Source of the DNA: Chrysophaeum taylorii
Taxonomy: Eukaryota; Sar; Pelagophyceae; Pelagomonadales; Pelagomonadaceae
DNA: 64,000 nucleotides
Assembly: GCA_029834535.1 (NCBI GenBank)
Contig: JAQMWT010000357.1
Location: 1-64,000, forward strand
Reading direction: 5' to 3'
Part shown: positions 17,668-28,650 of the stretch, piece after piece
Numbering within the stretch: position 1 is the stretch's first letter
Layout of the letters: each line of letters begins with the position of its first letter
Made by a program: the position numbers and the translations under genes
Notes under the pieces: generated by a model
The model's database searches: none
The model's input: the letters and a program-made list of their open reading frames with translations, nothing else
What the model was told of the DNA's origin: nothing

Positions 17668-20600
17668 GGTGGTTGTTGTGGTGGCGGTGGCGGTATTATT
17701 GTAGTTGCTGCCGCCGCTACTGCTGCCGCCGCTGCCGCCGCCACCGCCGCCCTCGGTGGCCGCGGCCGAGGCCGAAGCGCCCGACAAGGCGGCCTGGAGC
17801 TTGGCGGCCTTGATCTCTGATCGGAGGTCGGCTTGTTTCTTGTGGTCGGTGCGCATTTTTTCGAACATGAGGGCGACGCGCTCGGGCTGCGAGTAGGGTC
17901 GTCCCGTCTTGGGGTTTTTCGGGACGCCAGCACGCGCGGCGGCGATCGCTTGCTCGGCGGCGAGGTAGGCCTGGTGCCTGCGCTCGAGCTCGGCGAGTTC
18001 TTTTTCTGCCGCGCGCATGAGTGCCTCGGCTCTCTTTTGGACGGCGTCGCAATCCAAGGAGCGGAGGAACCAGTCAAAACTGAGCTCGGGGGCTCGTTGG
18101 TAGTGCGAGCGGATGGTCCGCCAGTTGCCGTAGCCGTGCTCGACGAGGAGCGAGAGGAGGATCGCTTCCTCGTCGGGTCTGCTCGGGAGGCCCGGAAACT
18201 GGGGGATGCCCGCCGAGGTATTGGTGAATCGGAAGACGAGATTGCGTCGGGGGTTTGGCTTGAAGAGGTCGACGAAGCGCACGGTAGTCTTCATGAGCTG
18301 TTCCATCTCCTCGAGCTTTCGCTCTCCCTTCTCGACCGCGCGGCAGACGCGGTCCCACTCGGCCGAGCTGAGGAATTTTTGTCCGTTGGTCCAGAAGGCG
18401 GTCGCGTAGGCCTCGACGTCTTGCGGGGTGAACTTGAACAAGTCCTCCGAAATTTTTTCGTAGGCCTCGCGTCCGTGGCGCGCCGAGGCTTTGACGAAGG
18501 CTTGGTAGTAGTGCTTGGACCAGCGCGGGAAGCCTTGCGCGAACAACCGTCGCTTTTCGGCGAACTCGGCGTCGGTCAACAGCTGGAGGCTGTGGTATTT
18601 CCAGGGGTCTCGCAGGAGCTCGAGCTTCTTGTCGTGGTTGGATTGGAGTTCGTGCATCTTTTCGTCCTCCTTGGCTTGGAGCGCGAGGAGGCGGTCCTTG
18701 TGTTCGAAGAGTTGCCACTCCTCGAGCTTGGGGAGTCGGAGGTGGGGGGGGAGTTTGAGGGGCTTGTGGTAGGGATCGTCTTTCGCGTGCGCGCGGCCGT
18801 TGGCAGCGGCGGGCGCGTCGTCGTCGTCGTTGTTGCTGCTGTTGGTCTTGTCTTTCTTCTTCTTCTTGGAGGGCGGCCCGTCTCCCTTGGAGTCGTCCTT
18901 CTTTCCGCTGCCGCCGGCGCCGCCGCCCGAGGAAGAGGCCGCGTCGTCCTTGTCTGCGCCGCCGCCGGACTTGTTGTCGTCCTTGTGGTGTTTCTTGGAG
19001 GAGGAGGCGGGCGCGGTGCGTTCTTCGTAAATGGTCTGCGAGGTCTTCTTGCGTTCGCGCTTGCCCGTGTCCAAGACGAAGGGGGTCTGCGAGGGGTCGT
19101 CGGCGTTCTTGAGTTGTTGGCGAATGGCGAGGTCCGAGTAGTCGACGCCTTCCCACTGTTGCGTGTCCATGCCGCCGTCGAGCTTGAAATCCAGCATGTC
19201 GCCCTTGTCGGCCGAGGCGAGGCGCGCCTCGAGCTCGGCCGTCCGCTTCTGGCCTCGCGCGATGATCGCGTCCATGTCGTCGTCGGTGACTTCTTTTTCG
19301 GGGCGGAAGACCTTGTCGGCTCCGAAGCGCACGGCCGACAACAAAGTCTCCGTGGCGATTTTCCTTTCCTTGTCCTGGAGGCGGCCCTGTTGCACGACCA
19401 TCGCGTCGAGCTTGAGCTTTTGCTGCGCGCGCTCGACGACCTTTTCTTCGATCGAGTGCTCGGTGACGAGGCGGTAGACGTGGACGGGTTTCGTCTGGCC
19501 GATCCGGTGGCACCGATCCATCGCCTGGAGGTCGGCCTGGGGGTTCCAGTCGGAATCGTACAAGACGCAGGTGTCGGCCGTCTGGAGGTTGACGCCGAGG
19601 CCGCCCGCTCTCGTCGACAGCAGGAAGATAAACTTGGTCGAGCCGGGCGCGTTGTAGGCGTCGATCTGCGCCTCGCGCAGGTCGTGGGGAGTCTTTCCGT
19701 CGATGCGACAGTACTCGTATCTTCGCATCACCACGTAGTCTTCCAGGATGTCGAGCATGCGGGTCATTTGGGAGAAGACGAGCACGCGGTGGTCGCGGGC
19801 CCGAAGCCGGCTCATGAGCTTGTCGAGGAGGTGGAGTTTGCCGCAGTTGGTGACGAGGTGCTCGCCGAGGGGCGGGAGCGAGCGGTCCTCGACGTTTGGG
19901 AACAAGTAAGGATGGTTGCAGCATTTCCGGAGCTGCATGGCCAAGTTGAGGACGGCCGTGCGCTGGCCGCCCGCCTGGACGACGTCGATCTCGCGGAGGA
20001 GGCAATGCCTGTAGACCTCGCGTTGCGCGTCCGACATGGAACAGAACAAGATCGTCTCCGACTTTGGGGGGAGCGAGGTCTCGACGTCGTGCTTCAGGCG
20101 CCGCAACACGAAGGGTCGCAGGAGCTTGTGGAGCTGGGCGATGATGGCCTTCTTGGCGTCGGCGTCGACAATCTGGAGATCGAAGAGCTCGTCGAACCTT
20201 TCGGCCGACGCGAAGATGTCGGGCAGCAGGAAGTTGAGGAGCGCCCACAGTTCGTGGAGGTTGTTCTGGAGCGGGGTCCCCGTGATCAAAAGGCGGTTCT
20301 CCACCTTGAGCATGCGCACGGTCTTGGACAACTGGGCGTTTTCGTTCTTTATGCGATGGGCCTCGTCGACGACCAAAAACCGCCACGCGAGGCGCGATAA
20401 CGTCGTCTTCTCGAGATTCGCGACTTCGTACGTCGTCACGATCACGTCCCAACTCCGCTCTCGTTGTTGCTTCTTCTTGGTCGTCACGCCCTCCAGGATC
20501 GTCGACACCGTGAGGGCCCGTTCCTCCTTTGTGCCGTGGAACTTGACCACGCGGAGCGCCGGGAGCCATCGCGAGAACTCGTTGAGCCAGTTGGACAGCG

Positions 20601-21249
20601 TCGTTTTCGGGACCAACACGAGGTGGGGCCCGCTGACGTTTTTGTATTCGTGGAGGTACGCGAGCATCGAGATCGATTGGAGCGTCTTACCGAGGCCCAT
20701 CTCGTCGGCCAGAATCCCGTTCAGCCCGTTGTTTCGCAGCCGAATCATCCAGTTGAGACCCTCGAGTTGATACGAACGCATCGTCCCGCCGACCACGCAC
20801 GAAGGCTGATGGGTGAGGTAGTCGGGGGCGACGTCCTCCTCTTCCTCCTCTTTCGAGCTCGGACTTGTCCGGCCACTCCGACGCGACTCCTGGTGGGGTT
20901 TTGTTTGGGTCAGGACCACAAAAAAACAACGCGCCTGCTTGGTCGCCGGCGCCAGATCCGCCGCCGCCTGTCGTTCACGTTTAGCTCGGTCAGTATTTTC
21001 GCCGCGGCGAAATCATTACCTCGTCGCCAATCTCGAAGAGGCCGCCGCGGAAGAAGTCGAGCATCCCGCTCTGGCGCAGCAAGTACCGGAACCTGAAGGC
21101 AGTAGTCGCGCGTCTATTTCGTCGTCGTCGTCGTCGTCTCGAGAGAGAGAGAGCCGTCGCACGAATACAAAGCAGAGCTCCCCACAACACACAACGCACC
21201 GTCGCGCCGCCGCCTTTTGGTTGTTCCGCTTGAGCTCCTCGTGATCCAT
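16250..21249 (-). CDS. ISWI-type chromatin remodelling ATPase with C-terminal HMG box
   Basis: Proposed exons on the minus strand are 21249-21200, 21092-21020, 20967-16654, 16602-16420 and 16378-16250, giving 1582 aa. Introns are 107, 52, 51 (or 36, both keep frame) and 41 nt, all GT-AG. Splicing exon 1 to 2 yields RRFRYLLRQSGMLDFF, the ISWI N-terminal motif. The SNF2 ATPase shows DEMGLGKTLQ, VVDEAHRIKN and LRKCCNHPYLF. HAND-SANT-SLIDE-like sequence follows (RWSKHYYQAFVKASARHGRE, LLVEHGYGNWRTIRSHYQR). A Pro/Gln-rich linker has six copies of a 22-residue repeat. The last two exons encode an HMG box: PKKPRSALRCFM, LTEMWERAS, DKIRYEREQAEF. The enzyme would slide nucleosomes. The HMG extension is unusual for ISWI. 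Confidence 0.85.
17130..17530. repeat. 66-bp minisatellite in ISWI linker, about six copies
   Basis: A 66-bp unit repeats about six times in frame, each copy encoding a 22-residue Pro/Gln/Ala-rich unit on the minus strand. Copies differ by only a few bases, so the array has been recently homogenised or expanded. Confidence 0.95.
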
Positions 21250-21705
21250 GCTGCTGGGCCCGGCAAGTCCCGGATCACAGGTCCTCCGTCCCGACAAGAT
21301 GAGAGTTAAATCACAGTCGTCGTCGTCCTCGAACTCTTAGTGGTGGTCCCCGACCTTGGCACTTCAAGAGCCGAACAATTTGCTCGCGGCGGTGAAGGAA
21401 AGTCTTCCCCTCAACAGCAGGCCGTCAACTGGTCGATCGCATACTTCATCCAGAGGGCGACTTTATGTGTTCTATAGAACACATACTGTTTTTCATACAA
21501 ATTTCGTGGATGAATCGAGAGGGTTGCGCCTGGCGTACGCATACGCCGGGGAGATTTGTTGAGTTCAGAGCGAGGGGGGGTATTTTATTTTACGAGGTCG
21601 CCGACGAGGGTGTGGGGGGGACTACTGGAGACGTTGAGGGTAATAGTTATCCTTACCCTTAACCCCTCTTCAAGGAGGGGGGGTAGAAAAGTAAAGTACA
21701 GTAAA

Positions 21706-21744
<39 letters not shown>

Positions 21745-21749
21745 AGGGG
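21250..21749. promoter_or_regulatory. Divergent intergenic region between ISWI-HMG and TPR-headpiece genes
   Basis: The two genes point away from each other across 500 bp. No ORF is convincing. At its right end a run of CAA triplets (about 21709-21743) lies directly before the ATG of the TPR gene, and just upstream is a near-inverted CCCCTC/GAGGGG pair (about 21663-21685). Confidence 0.5.
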
Positions 21750-23485
21750 ATGGCCGACATCCACGCTGCGTCCCGCGACGCATTGATCGAGGCCGACGAA
21801 AAGTTCAAGGCTGGCGACCTCGCGGCGGCCGAGGAGTGCTACAACAAGGTCCACTTCGAAGAGTGCGATGACGCGGACGTGGTGTTCCAAGCGTACAACA
21901 ATCGCGGGGCGTTGCGGATCAAGCAGGGAAGCATGGCCTTGGCGATCGAGGACTTCGAGGCGGCGTTGAAGCTCAAGCCCGGGGAGGCCGACGTGTGGTA
22001 CAATCTAGGGGCGGCGCAGCGGAACGCGGGGCAGGTCGCCGAGGCGGTCGCGGCCTTCGATATGTGCCTCGCGGCGTCGCCCGATTTGTACGTGTGCGTC
22101 TGCAGCCGCGCGGAAGCTCTGAGCGCTTTAGGCCGGAACGACGACGCCGTCGAGGCGGCGAAAAGAGCCATCTCCCTGAATGCCAAGGAGGGGCGCGGCT
22201 ACGTCGCTCTGGGGTATGCTCACCTCAAGCGCTCGGCTCACGCGGACGCGGCGGCCGCCTTCGAGGAGGCCGTCGCGTGCGGCGACGACACCGCCGCCAC
22301 CAAGCAACTCGCCTCCCTCGCGGCATCCCTCGCGGCCGACGCCGAGGCGCGCGCGGGCCACTTCGACGCAGCGATCGGTCTCTACGGCAAGGCTCTCGAC
22401 CGCGCCGAGGACGGCTCGGCCTCGGCGACGACCACGCGCTACAACTACGCTCTGACGCTCATGAACGCGGGCAAGGCCGACGAGTCGCTCGCCCAGCTCA
22501 AGGAGGTTCTCGCCGCCGACAACGAGCATGCCGAGGCCCACAACGCCCTCGGCCTCGCCCTTCTCTCGAGGGGCGACCCCGCCGCCGCGCGAGACCACCT
22601 CGCCGTCGCCTCGCGCCTCGCTCCAGACGACGTCGAGCGCCTCTACAACCTCGGCGTCGCAAAGCTCAAGTTGAAGGAGCTCGGCGATGCGGCCGATATG
22701 TTCAAGCAAGTCCTCGACAAGGACCCTTCCCACGCCATGTCCAAGGAGGCCCTCGACGCGATCAACTCCGTCTCTGCCGCCGCGGCCTCCAAAAAACAAC
22801 CCGTCGTTGAGGGGAGTGCGCCCGCTACTGCCGAGAACACTATTAACAACAACGGGACGGGAGACCCGCCGCCGCCGCCGAAACAACAAGCGACGGCGAC
22901 AAAAAAGTCCTGGTCCCCCAAGCCCGCCGACGAGCCTGCCAAGCCGGCCAAAAAACCGTGGTCCCAAAAGCTCGCCGACGAGCCTGCCAAGCCGGCCAAA
23001 AAACCCTGGTCCCCTAAGCCCGCAGAGCCCAAGCCCGCCGACGAGCCGCCCAAGCCACTAAAAAAAACCTGGTCCCCCAAGCCCGCAGAGCCCAAACCTG
23101 CCGACGAGCCGCCCAAGCCAGCAGGAGCAGCCAAAAAGCCGTGGCCCCCCAAACCTGCCGAGGCAGCAGGGCCCGAGCCTGGAGCGGCGGCGGCAGAGCC
23201 CAAGCCGGCCGCGGCTCCGTTCAAAGGCGACAAAGAGTATGCGTTCCATCCCTACAGCGAGCTGCAGTCCCCCGGGCCGTGAGTACTAGACACTTCCTCT
23301 CTCCCTTTGAGATCGGAGACGACGACGACGATCGCAGGTATCCTGAGGACGTCTACATCCACGAGAGAGAGATGCACCTCTCCGACGAAGAATTCGTTCA
23401 GGTCATCGGCGTCACCAAGGACGTCTATGTCAAGTGGGCGAAATGGAAGAAGGACGGCAAGAAAAGGTCGACAAAGCTCTTCTAG
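21750..23485 (+). CDS. TPR protein with C-terminal villin headpiece (two exons)
   Basis: Exons are 21750-23278 and 23338-23485, giving 558 aa; the 59-nt intron starts GTGAGT and ends ATCGCAG. Residues about 1-330 are tetratricopeptide repeats, for example AYNNRGALRIKQGSMALAIE, VWYNLGAAQRNAGQ and AHNALGLALLSRGD. Residues about 345-500 are a Pro/Lys-rich linker with repeats of KKPWSPKPA. Exon 2 completes a villin headpiece: YPEDVY, then HLSDEEFVQVIGVTK, WAKWKKDGKKR and terminal LF. Headpieces bind F-actin in known proteins, and TPRs bind protein partners, so a cytoskeletal scaffold is likely (inference). Reading through the intron would stop at TGA right after the linker and lose the headpiece, so splicing decides actin binding. 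Confidence 0.87.
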
Positions 23486-23772
23486 CACGCCCGCGACGGG
23501 TCGCCCTCCCGGCGCAGTAAGGCGTCGGAGACCGCGCATGTCAGGAGTGACGACACACAACCACCGTCTCCTCGAGTGGGGTGTGTTTCTTTTTCTTCTC
23601 CCTCGTGTGTTCTTTCTTGTAACCCCGGCGGCCTCATAATTTTATGTATAGGATGGATTCTACCCGCCGCCTCGAAGTGTGGTGTTCTAGTGCCCGGCAC
23701 CTCCTCCCCCGGTGCGCGTCGTAATAATTAATTATTGTCGCTAGTCTAGTATAGTACAGGGGGTGCGCTCCC

Positions 23773-23809
<37 letters not shown>

Positions 23810-24070
23810 AAAAAGAGGGGCGTCCGTCGACTGCGACTAGAGAGCAGTGACGAATCCGGGGAATGATGATCGCATATGGCCCGCGCAATTGTTTGCGCCC
23901 AAGAGGAGGAGAAAAAAACAGGAAGACGGCCCCTTGAAGGCGGCGGCGGCGGCGGCGGCAGCGCTAGGAGAAGAGAAGTATATGACCGGAGAAGAGAGAA
24001 AGGTCGGCGGCCGTGTTGCCGCGCAACAAAAAAAAAAAAGAAAGAAAGACAGAAAGAAAGGTGGTCGTCG
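23486..24070. other. Convergent intergenic region with simple repeats
   Basis: It holds a GAC run (about 23774-23810), a GGC run (about 23940-23958) and an A-rich AAAG tract (about 24028-24060). No coding or RNA gene is supported. Confidence 0.6.
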
Positions 24071-25329
24071 TCAGATGTCACCGACCTCGCCGGTGCTGAT
24101 GACGAACCAGTCGTCGAGCTCGCGCTCGTCGCGGACGAGGTCCGCGAGGCGGGCGAGGGAGGCGTCCGCGCGGAGGGCGGCGGCCGAGATGTTTGGCATT
24201 CGGCGCTCGAGGGTGTCAGCGGCGTGGGCGACGTCGCAGCGCTGAGTGACGCAGATGTAGGCCGCAGCGACGAGAGGTGCGAGGCGGACGCCGTCGGGGC
24301 AGGCGACGAAGACGCGCTTGTGGGGTTCGGCGTCGACTCGGCGGCGCACGAAGGAAGTCGCGGCTCGAAGATCGTCGGAATGAACGCCGTCGCGCTCGTG
24401 AGCTTGGATCACCGCGTGTGAGTCGGGGCCGACGACCTTGGCGTAGGCCGCGAGGCACGCGGCGCCGGGGGGGTGGATTTCGAGGATTGATCCAACGCGA
24501 AACTTTGAGGCGAGCTCGAGGATGTCGTTCTCGTGGAGGGGCGCCGCGCCGACGGCGAGGCGAGCATCGACGATCGTCGCCTGGGGCTCGTGCATGCGCA
24601 CGCCGAACAGCCGCTGGAGTGTCACGGCCGCGAGGAGCTGCGGCGCGTACCAAGCCCCGACCTCGAAGCCGCGACGAACGTTTTCGAAAGGCGCGGCCGT
24701 CCGCGCCGACGACCCGACCGAGTCACCGAGCAGGGGCTCGACGAGTGCCGGCTCCGCGAGCTGGGACGCCGACCGGCTTTCCTCGGTCGGCGGTCGTCGC
24801 GGCGCGTAGAACACGACGAGGGGCGCGTACAGCACGAGCGGCCGCCACCGCTGCGGAAGCCCGAGCGCCCAAGCGACCGGAAGCGACGCGATGGCAACGC
24901 ACGAGCCCCACACGGCCGCGAGCCACGCGCCCTTGAGGCACGCCGACGCGAGCCTGCGGACACATCACGACGCCGAGGACTGATCTCACAGCGAAGGTCC
25001 GGCCTCGGTCCGCGCGACGCGCCCGACGCAGAACCCGACGAACGGACCGCTAACGGCAACTTCGACGAGCGCCGCCTGGCACGAGTCGACCTCCCAGACA
25101 ACGGTGCCGGACTCACCGCGAGCCGCGCCTTGCAGAACCTGATCCACGCTCTCAAGAACGGCCGCCACAGGATGATGGCCGAGATAGCCAGCACGGCCAC
25201 GGGCGTTATCACGACGACTGTCATGAGACCCCGAGAGGCGAACAGCGCATCCTCCTGCCGCACCACGTCGTTCCCGCCGCGCCGCCGACGCGCTGTGAGG
25301 GTGCGCGCCTCGGCTGCCTGGAGCTCCAT
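24071..25329 (-). CDS. Multi-pass membrane protein with degenerate dual-specificity phosphatase domain (three exons)
   Basis: Proposed exons are 25329-25117, 25075-24990 and 24953-24071 (393 aa), with introns of 41 and 36 nt. Frames join cleanly across both. Residues about 35-180 hold three or four hydrophobic segments (for example VVVITPVAVLAISAIILW and PLVLYAPLVVFYAP). Residues about 245-375 resemble the dual-specificity tyrosine phosphatase fold: VGSILEIHPPG, then RVFVACPDGVRLAPLVAAAYI where a HCxxGxxRS signature is expected. Cys is present, but the His before it and the Arg at the correct spacing are not, so catalysis is doubtful. It may be a pseudophosphatase that binds phospho-ligands at a membrane. 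The start was chosen as the only upstream ATG in frame. Confidence 0.7.
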
Positions 25330-25510
25330 CGAGCCACCTCACGCAATCAACCAAAGGAACAACACACTCTCTTGTAGAAGTGTCCGGAAGTAGGCCGGAA
25401 CAGCAGCTAACTGAAGTACACATTGAAGAACGACCCGAACTTAAAGGATTACCCCCGACGTGCGAACCCAACGGACATTTCGAACTAGTTCGTTCGATCG
25501 TTCGGGGCGG
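25300..25510. repeat. Diverged segmental duplication, copy A
   Basis: The 5' end of the phosphatase-like gene and its upstream flank match 28440-28650 in order and orientation. Shared landmarks are GCCTGGAGCTCCATCG, then GGCCGGAACA, TTGAAGAACGAC and CCAACGGA.ATTTCG. Many small differences show it is old. Confidence 0.65.
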
Positions 25511-25714
25511 CTTCAACTATGACGTCAGAATCATCTACGGAACGTTCGCCTCGCGATCCGAGAGATCAAACCCGAAAAGGCTGCGAAAGGTTCTGCTGTC
25601 GATGTCATCAGTCCGAAAGAACTCGATGATGTATTTTAACTATATATCAACGCGAAGGTAGGCTACGTCTCATTACGACGCCACGATCGCTTGATCGAAA
25701 ACCTGTTGAGGTTA

Positions 25715-26620
25715 TACTAACTAACTAACTAACTAACTTACTTCAGACCTCCCCCGAGCATGGGAGCCAGGCCGGACCGGTAGGAGCCGGTACGGAATCA
25801 CAGAGGAAAATCACGCAGTTGGGGCAGAGGCGAGGGACGAGGACGGACTTGTTGATGGTGGACCGCCACTGCGCGCGGTCTTCTGCGAGGTCGTGCAGAA
25901 GCGTCGCAGGCCGCGGACGTGTTGGTCCACGAACAATCGACCTGTCCGTCGCGTTCTGCCCAACCGAGCGAACCCCATCCCAGCGCGGACTTTCCGGGTG
26001 CTAACCGGCCAGCCCGGGAGGCGAGCAGGCACCGTCTCACTCCAGGACGGCCGGTTATACAACTTGTAGTAATACATTCTTTTGCTCCGCACCAAAGCTT
26101 AATTCAGGGCGCAAGCGTAAGCGGAAGGCGTCGGCGCAGTCGGGGCGCTATGGAGGCCAGCCCAGTGTGTGGAGCGCAGGCTAATCCCAGCGCCTTGGCG
26201 CGCGCGAAAAGAATCACGTAGCGTTCTGACGAGGGGGGGGGGCGGAGGTTTTAGGGCGAGTTGATGGTCTGTCACCAGTTCTCACGGTCATGAGCGAGGG
26301 AGTACCAGATTCTTCGTTGGCACGTGCAAAATCGCGGAGTGCCGTGTTGAGACCCCGGCCGCATGTGAACTGTTGGGACCCGCGGGGGCGTTCGAGGCGC
26401 ACCAGGAGGAGAAAATCTTCCGAGGGAGGCGGTTCCAGGGCATGCGGGCCACATGGCCTGCCATCGAGACAAGCGAACTGTCTACGTCGGTCCCATTCTC
26501 GTCATCCTCCTCCACGGCCGGGTCGCTGCGAGCCTTAAATCAGACATTGCTGGTCCGGTGCAACGGGCTGTGCACCGAATCCGCGGTATGTACGTTTTTC
26601 TAAGTTGGCAGCTAAAAGCC
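25715..26620 (-). mobile_element. Truncated, decayed non-LTR retrotransposon (LINE), 3' end
   Basis: On the minus strand, three frames between 26515 and 25740 carry pieces typical of the LINE C-terminus: GHVARMPWNRLPRKIFSSW (about 26470-26410), GRGLNTALRDFARANEE, and SLAHDRENW. These fit the usual RT C-terminal pattern GHV.R....RLP followed by W..LA.DR..W. Frame changes show it is dead. The low-coordinate end is a run of TTAG on the minus strand (about 25715-25740), fitting a microsatellite-type LINE 3' tail. About 290 bp at this end (25740-26020) are nearly identical to 46450-46735. Confidence 0.7.
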
Positions 26621-26939
26621 CGCGCGAAGGATCACCCATCGCCTTTGCTGCTGGCCCTGCTGCTCAAGGAGTGATTACATCGCCTAGATGATACAAGTAA
26701 AGTCAGAAAATTTACTACACGTCAAGACACATTGGCCGTTGTAAGTATATGCTCCAAGATAATAAAGGTTCTGACGTTACCCTGCTGGAAAGAATGCTGG
26801 GGTCCCAAAGTGCTGACGTCCCACTTTGACGTGACACCCATCTCGGCGGCATCGTCCGAAAAAGTTGTCACCGATCGGCTGCGAAGCAAAAACGAACTTT
26901 AAGGCTCACAAGAGAGACTGAGAACACATCAAGAAGGAA

Positions 26940-28223
26940 ATGGCCTCCAAGACAGTCGCGTTTGTTGTGCTGTTTGCGCGCACGATGGGCTACCGGCCAG
27001 GCGCGATGATGATGCGTTCTACGACGCGCATGTCGGCCATGTCAGCTGTGGACGGGATGTCTCGACTCGGCGTATCGGAGCGGCTGCAGATGGAGTGCCT
27101 CGACTCGCTTGGACGGCTCGCTGCGGCGTTCAGCCACGCCCAGATCGAGTCGATTAAGGAGGTTGCGGTGCTCGAGGTGCGCGAAACGGGTCTTGAGCTG
27201 CAAGTGTTGTCGTGCGACGAATCGAGCTGCGTGTCGCTACTCCTACCCGTGCCGTTCCCTACGCGGTGCTTCACCGACGACGACGGCTTTGAGCAGTGCG
27301 TGTTGGATAACATCCACTTGCTGGACGCGACCGTCGTCAACGATGCGATCGCAAAGCCCGCGGAAGCAGCGCCGGCGAGCGCGAAATATGTGACTCACTA
27401 CGAGAAGCCGGCGATGCCGTCGTGGTGGGTCGAGCCTATCGAGGCGGGTCTGAGCCAGGCGTGCGGCGACATCCGCGAGATCTTGAACGGTCCGGATATG
27501 CGCAAGGAGGTTTCGACAATCGCGCGATTGCTGACTCGGACTGACGTGAGCACTGTGTGGGTCGAAGCCGTCGGGCCCGCCGGCATGGTTTTAGCCGGGC
27601 CCCGCTGCGAAGCGCTGCATCTCAGATTCCGCCGCCGCGTCTGCGAGAGTGCCGACGACCTCCGCGAGGCCGTCCTCGCCGTAGTCGCCGGCGATCTGCT
27701 TGTTGATGAGGGAGCCGGGTCGCTACACGACGACGACGACGACGACGACGACGAGGTGGTCGCCGCGTTGGTCGGCACATATGACAGCCCGGAGACCCAC
27801 TATGGGCTCCACGACGATGCTGGCGTCTCTCCTGGCCTGCCGAAAGAGGCAGCTGATCTCACCAACATGGTCCTCGGCTTGAAAGACGAGGGCCCCGTGA
27901 CGATCGCTAGAGTCGAGGGCGGCCTTGAGCTTCGAGGTGGTGCGTCGGAGGGCGCCACGGTCGTGAATTTGCAGTTCGGCAACGTGACGGCGACGCCGGA
28001 CGGGAGCGGTCAACTCCGGGCCAAGCGCCTCCAGGAGGAGGACCACCATCACCGACACACAGTGGTTGTCGACGTCAAACTGCCCCCGAGCCAGGCCCAG
28101 CTCATGCCATGCACGGTGACGCTTACCAGCGAGGCCGACGCCCTCCTCTGCCACGTCTTTGCTGGCGGGACTGACGTCGTCGTGACCAAACGGTTCGCCC
28201 GTACCCACCCCTCGCACAGATAG
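26940..28223 (+). CDS. Hypothetical 427-aa protein, possibly three internal repeats
   Basis: The ATG at 26940 follows an A/G-rich leader, and the frame is uninterrupted with host-like codon use. I do not recognise the family. The N-terminus (about 1-35) is rich in Met, Arg and Ser and may be an organelle-targeting leader. Three segments of similar layout occur at about residues 55-115, 180-245 and 300-400. Each has a helix, a strand (AVLEVRETGLELQVLS, VWVEAVGPAGMVLAG, TIARVEGGLELRGG) and a strand with paired hydrophobics. An Asp run lies at about residues 261-268. The gene sits alone between repeat-rich flanks. Confidence 0.65.
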   Translation: MASKTVAFVVLFARTMGYRPGAMMMRSTTRMSAMSAVDGMSRLGVSERLQMECLDSLGRLAAAFSHAQIESIKEVAVLEVRETGLELQVLSCDESSCVSLLLPVPFPTRCFTDDDGFEQCVLDNIHLLDATVVNDAIAKPAEAAPASAKYVTHYEKPAMPSWWVEPIEAGLSQACGDIREILNGPDMRKEVSTIARLLTRTDVSTVWVEAVGPAGMVLAGPRCEALHLRFRRRVCESADDLREAVLAVVAGDLLVDEGAGSLHDDDDDDDDEVVAALVGTYDSPETHYGLHDDAGVSPGLPKEAADLTNMVLGLKDEGPVTIARVEGGLELRGGASEGATVVNLQFGNVTATPDGSGQLRAKRLQEEDHHHRHTVVVDVKLPPSQAQLMPCTVTLTSEADALLCHVFAGGTDVVVTKRFARTHPSHR

Positions 28224-28275
28224 AAGCTGAAGCGCATCCTTAACCTCAGAACCTCAACACGAAACGCAGCACGGC

Positions 28276-28369
28276 GCTTCTCTCCCTTTCTCCGTTGACC
28301 CTGCCCCTTTCCCTACCGATCCGCTTCTCTCCCTTTCTCCGTTGACCCTGCCCCTTTCCCTACCGATCC
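28276..28369. repeat. 47-bp perfect tandem duplication
   Basis: The unit starting GCTTCTCTCCCTTTCTCCGT at 28276 repeats exactly at 28323. Both copies are pyrimidine-rich on this strand. Confidence 0.97.
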
Positions 28370-28439
28370 TATTCACTTCCTCATTCGCGACTGACTCGAA
28401 CACCGCGTTAAACGCGCGCTCACTGACGCGCTGAAAGGG

Positions 28440-28650
28440 TTCGCGCCTCGGGTGCCTGGAGCTCCATCGGGCGACCTCACGGTACTCGACCGGAAGAACA
28501 CATTCTGGTGTTTGGTGTCTGGGAGCTGGCCACTGTCTGGCCGGAACACAGCATTCTGAAGTCCTCGTTGAAGAACGACGAGCCCTACCTAAATAATGAA
28601 AATCCAACGGATATTTCGGGATCATTTGCTCGAGCCATCGTGACGAACGA
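28440..28650. repeat. Diverged segmental duplication, copy B
   Basis: This is the partner of 25300-25510, in the same orientation. It includes a copy of the phosphatase-like gene start (GGAGCTCCAT) but no continuing frame, so a duplicated gene 5' end rather than a gene. Confidence 0.65.

Noticed and set aside
17833-20400. 855-codon plus-strand frame antisense to ISWI
   Set aside because: It mirrors the codon structure of the remodeller gene; GC-rich DNA lacks stops on the opposite strand. No domain is visible.
18074-20569. 831-codon minus-strand frame within ISWI
   Set aside because: It overlaps the SNF2 domain in another frame and is Pro/Arg-rich, a shadow of the true frame.
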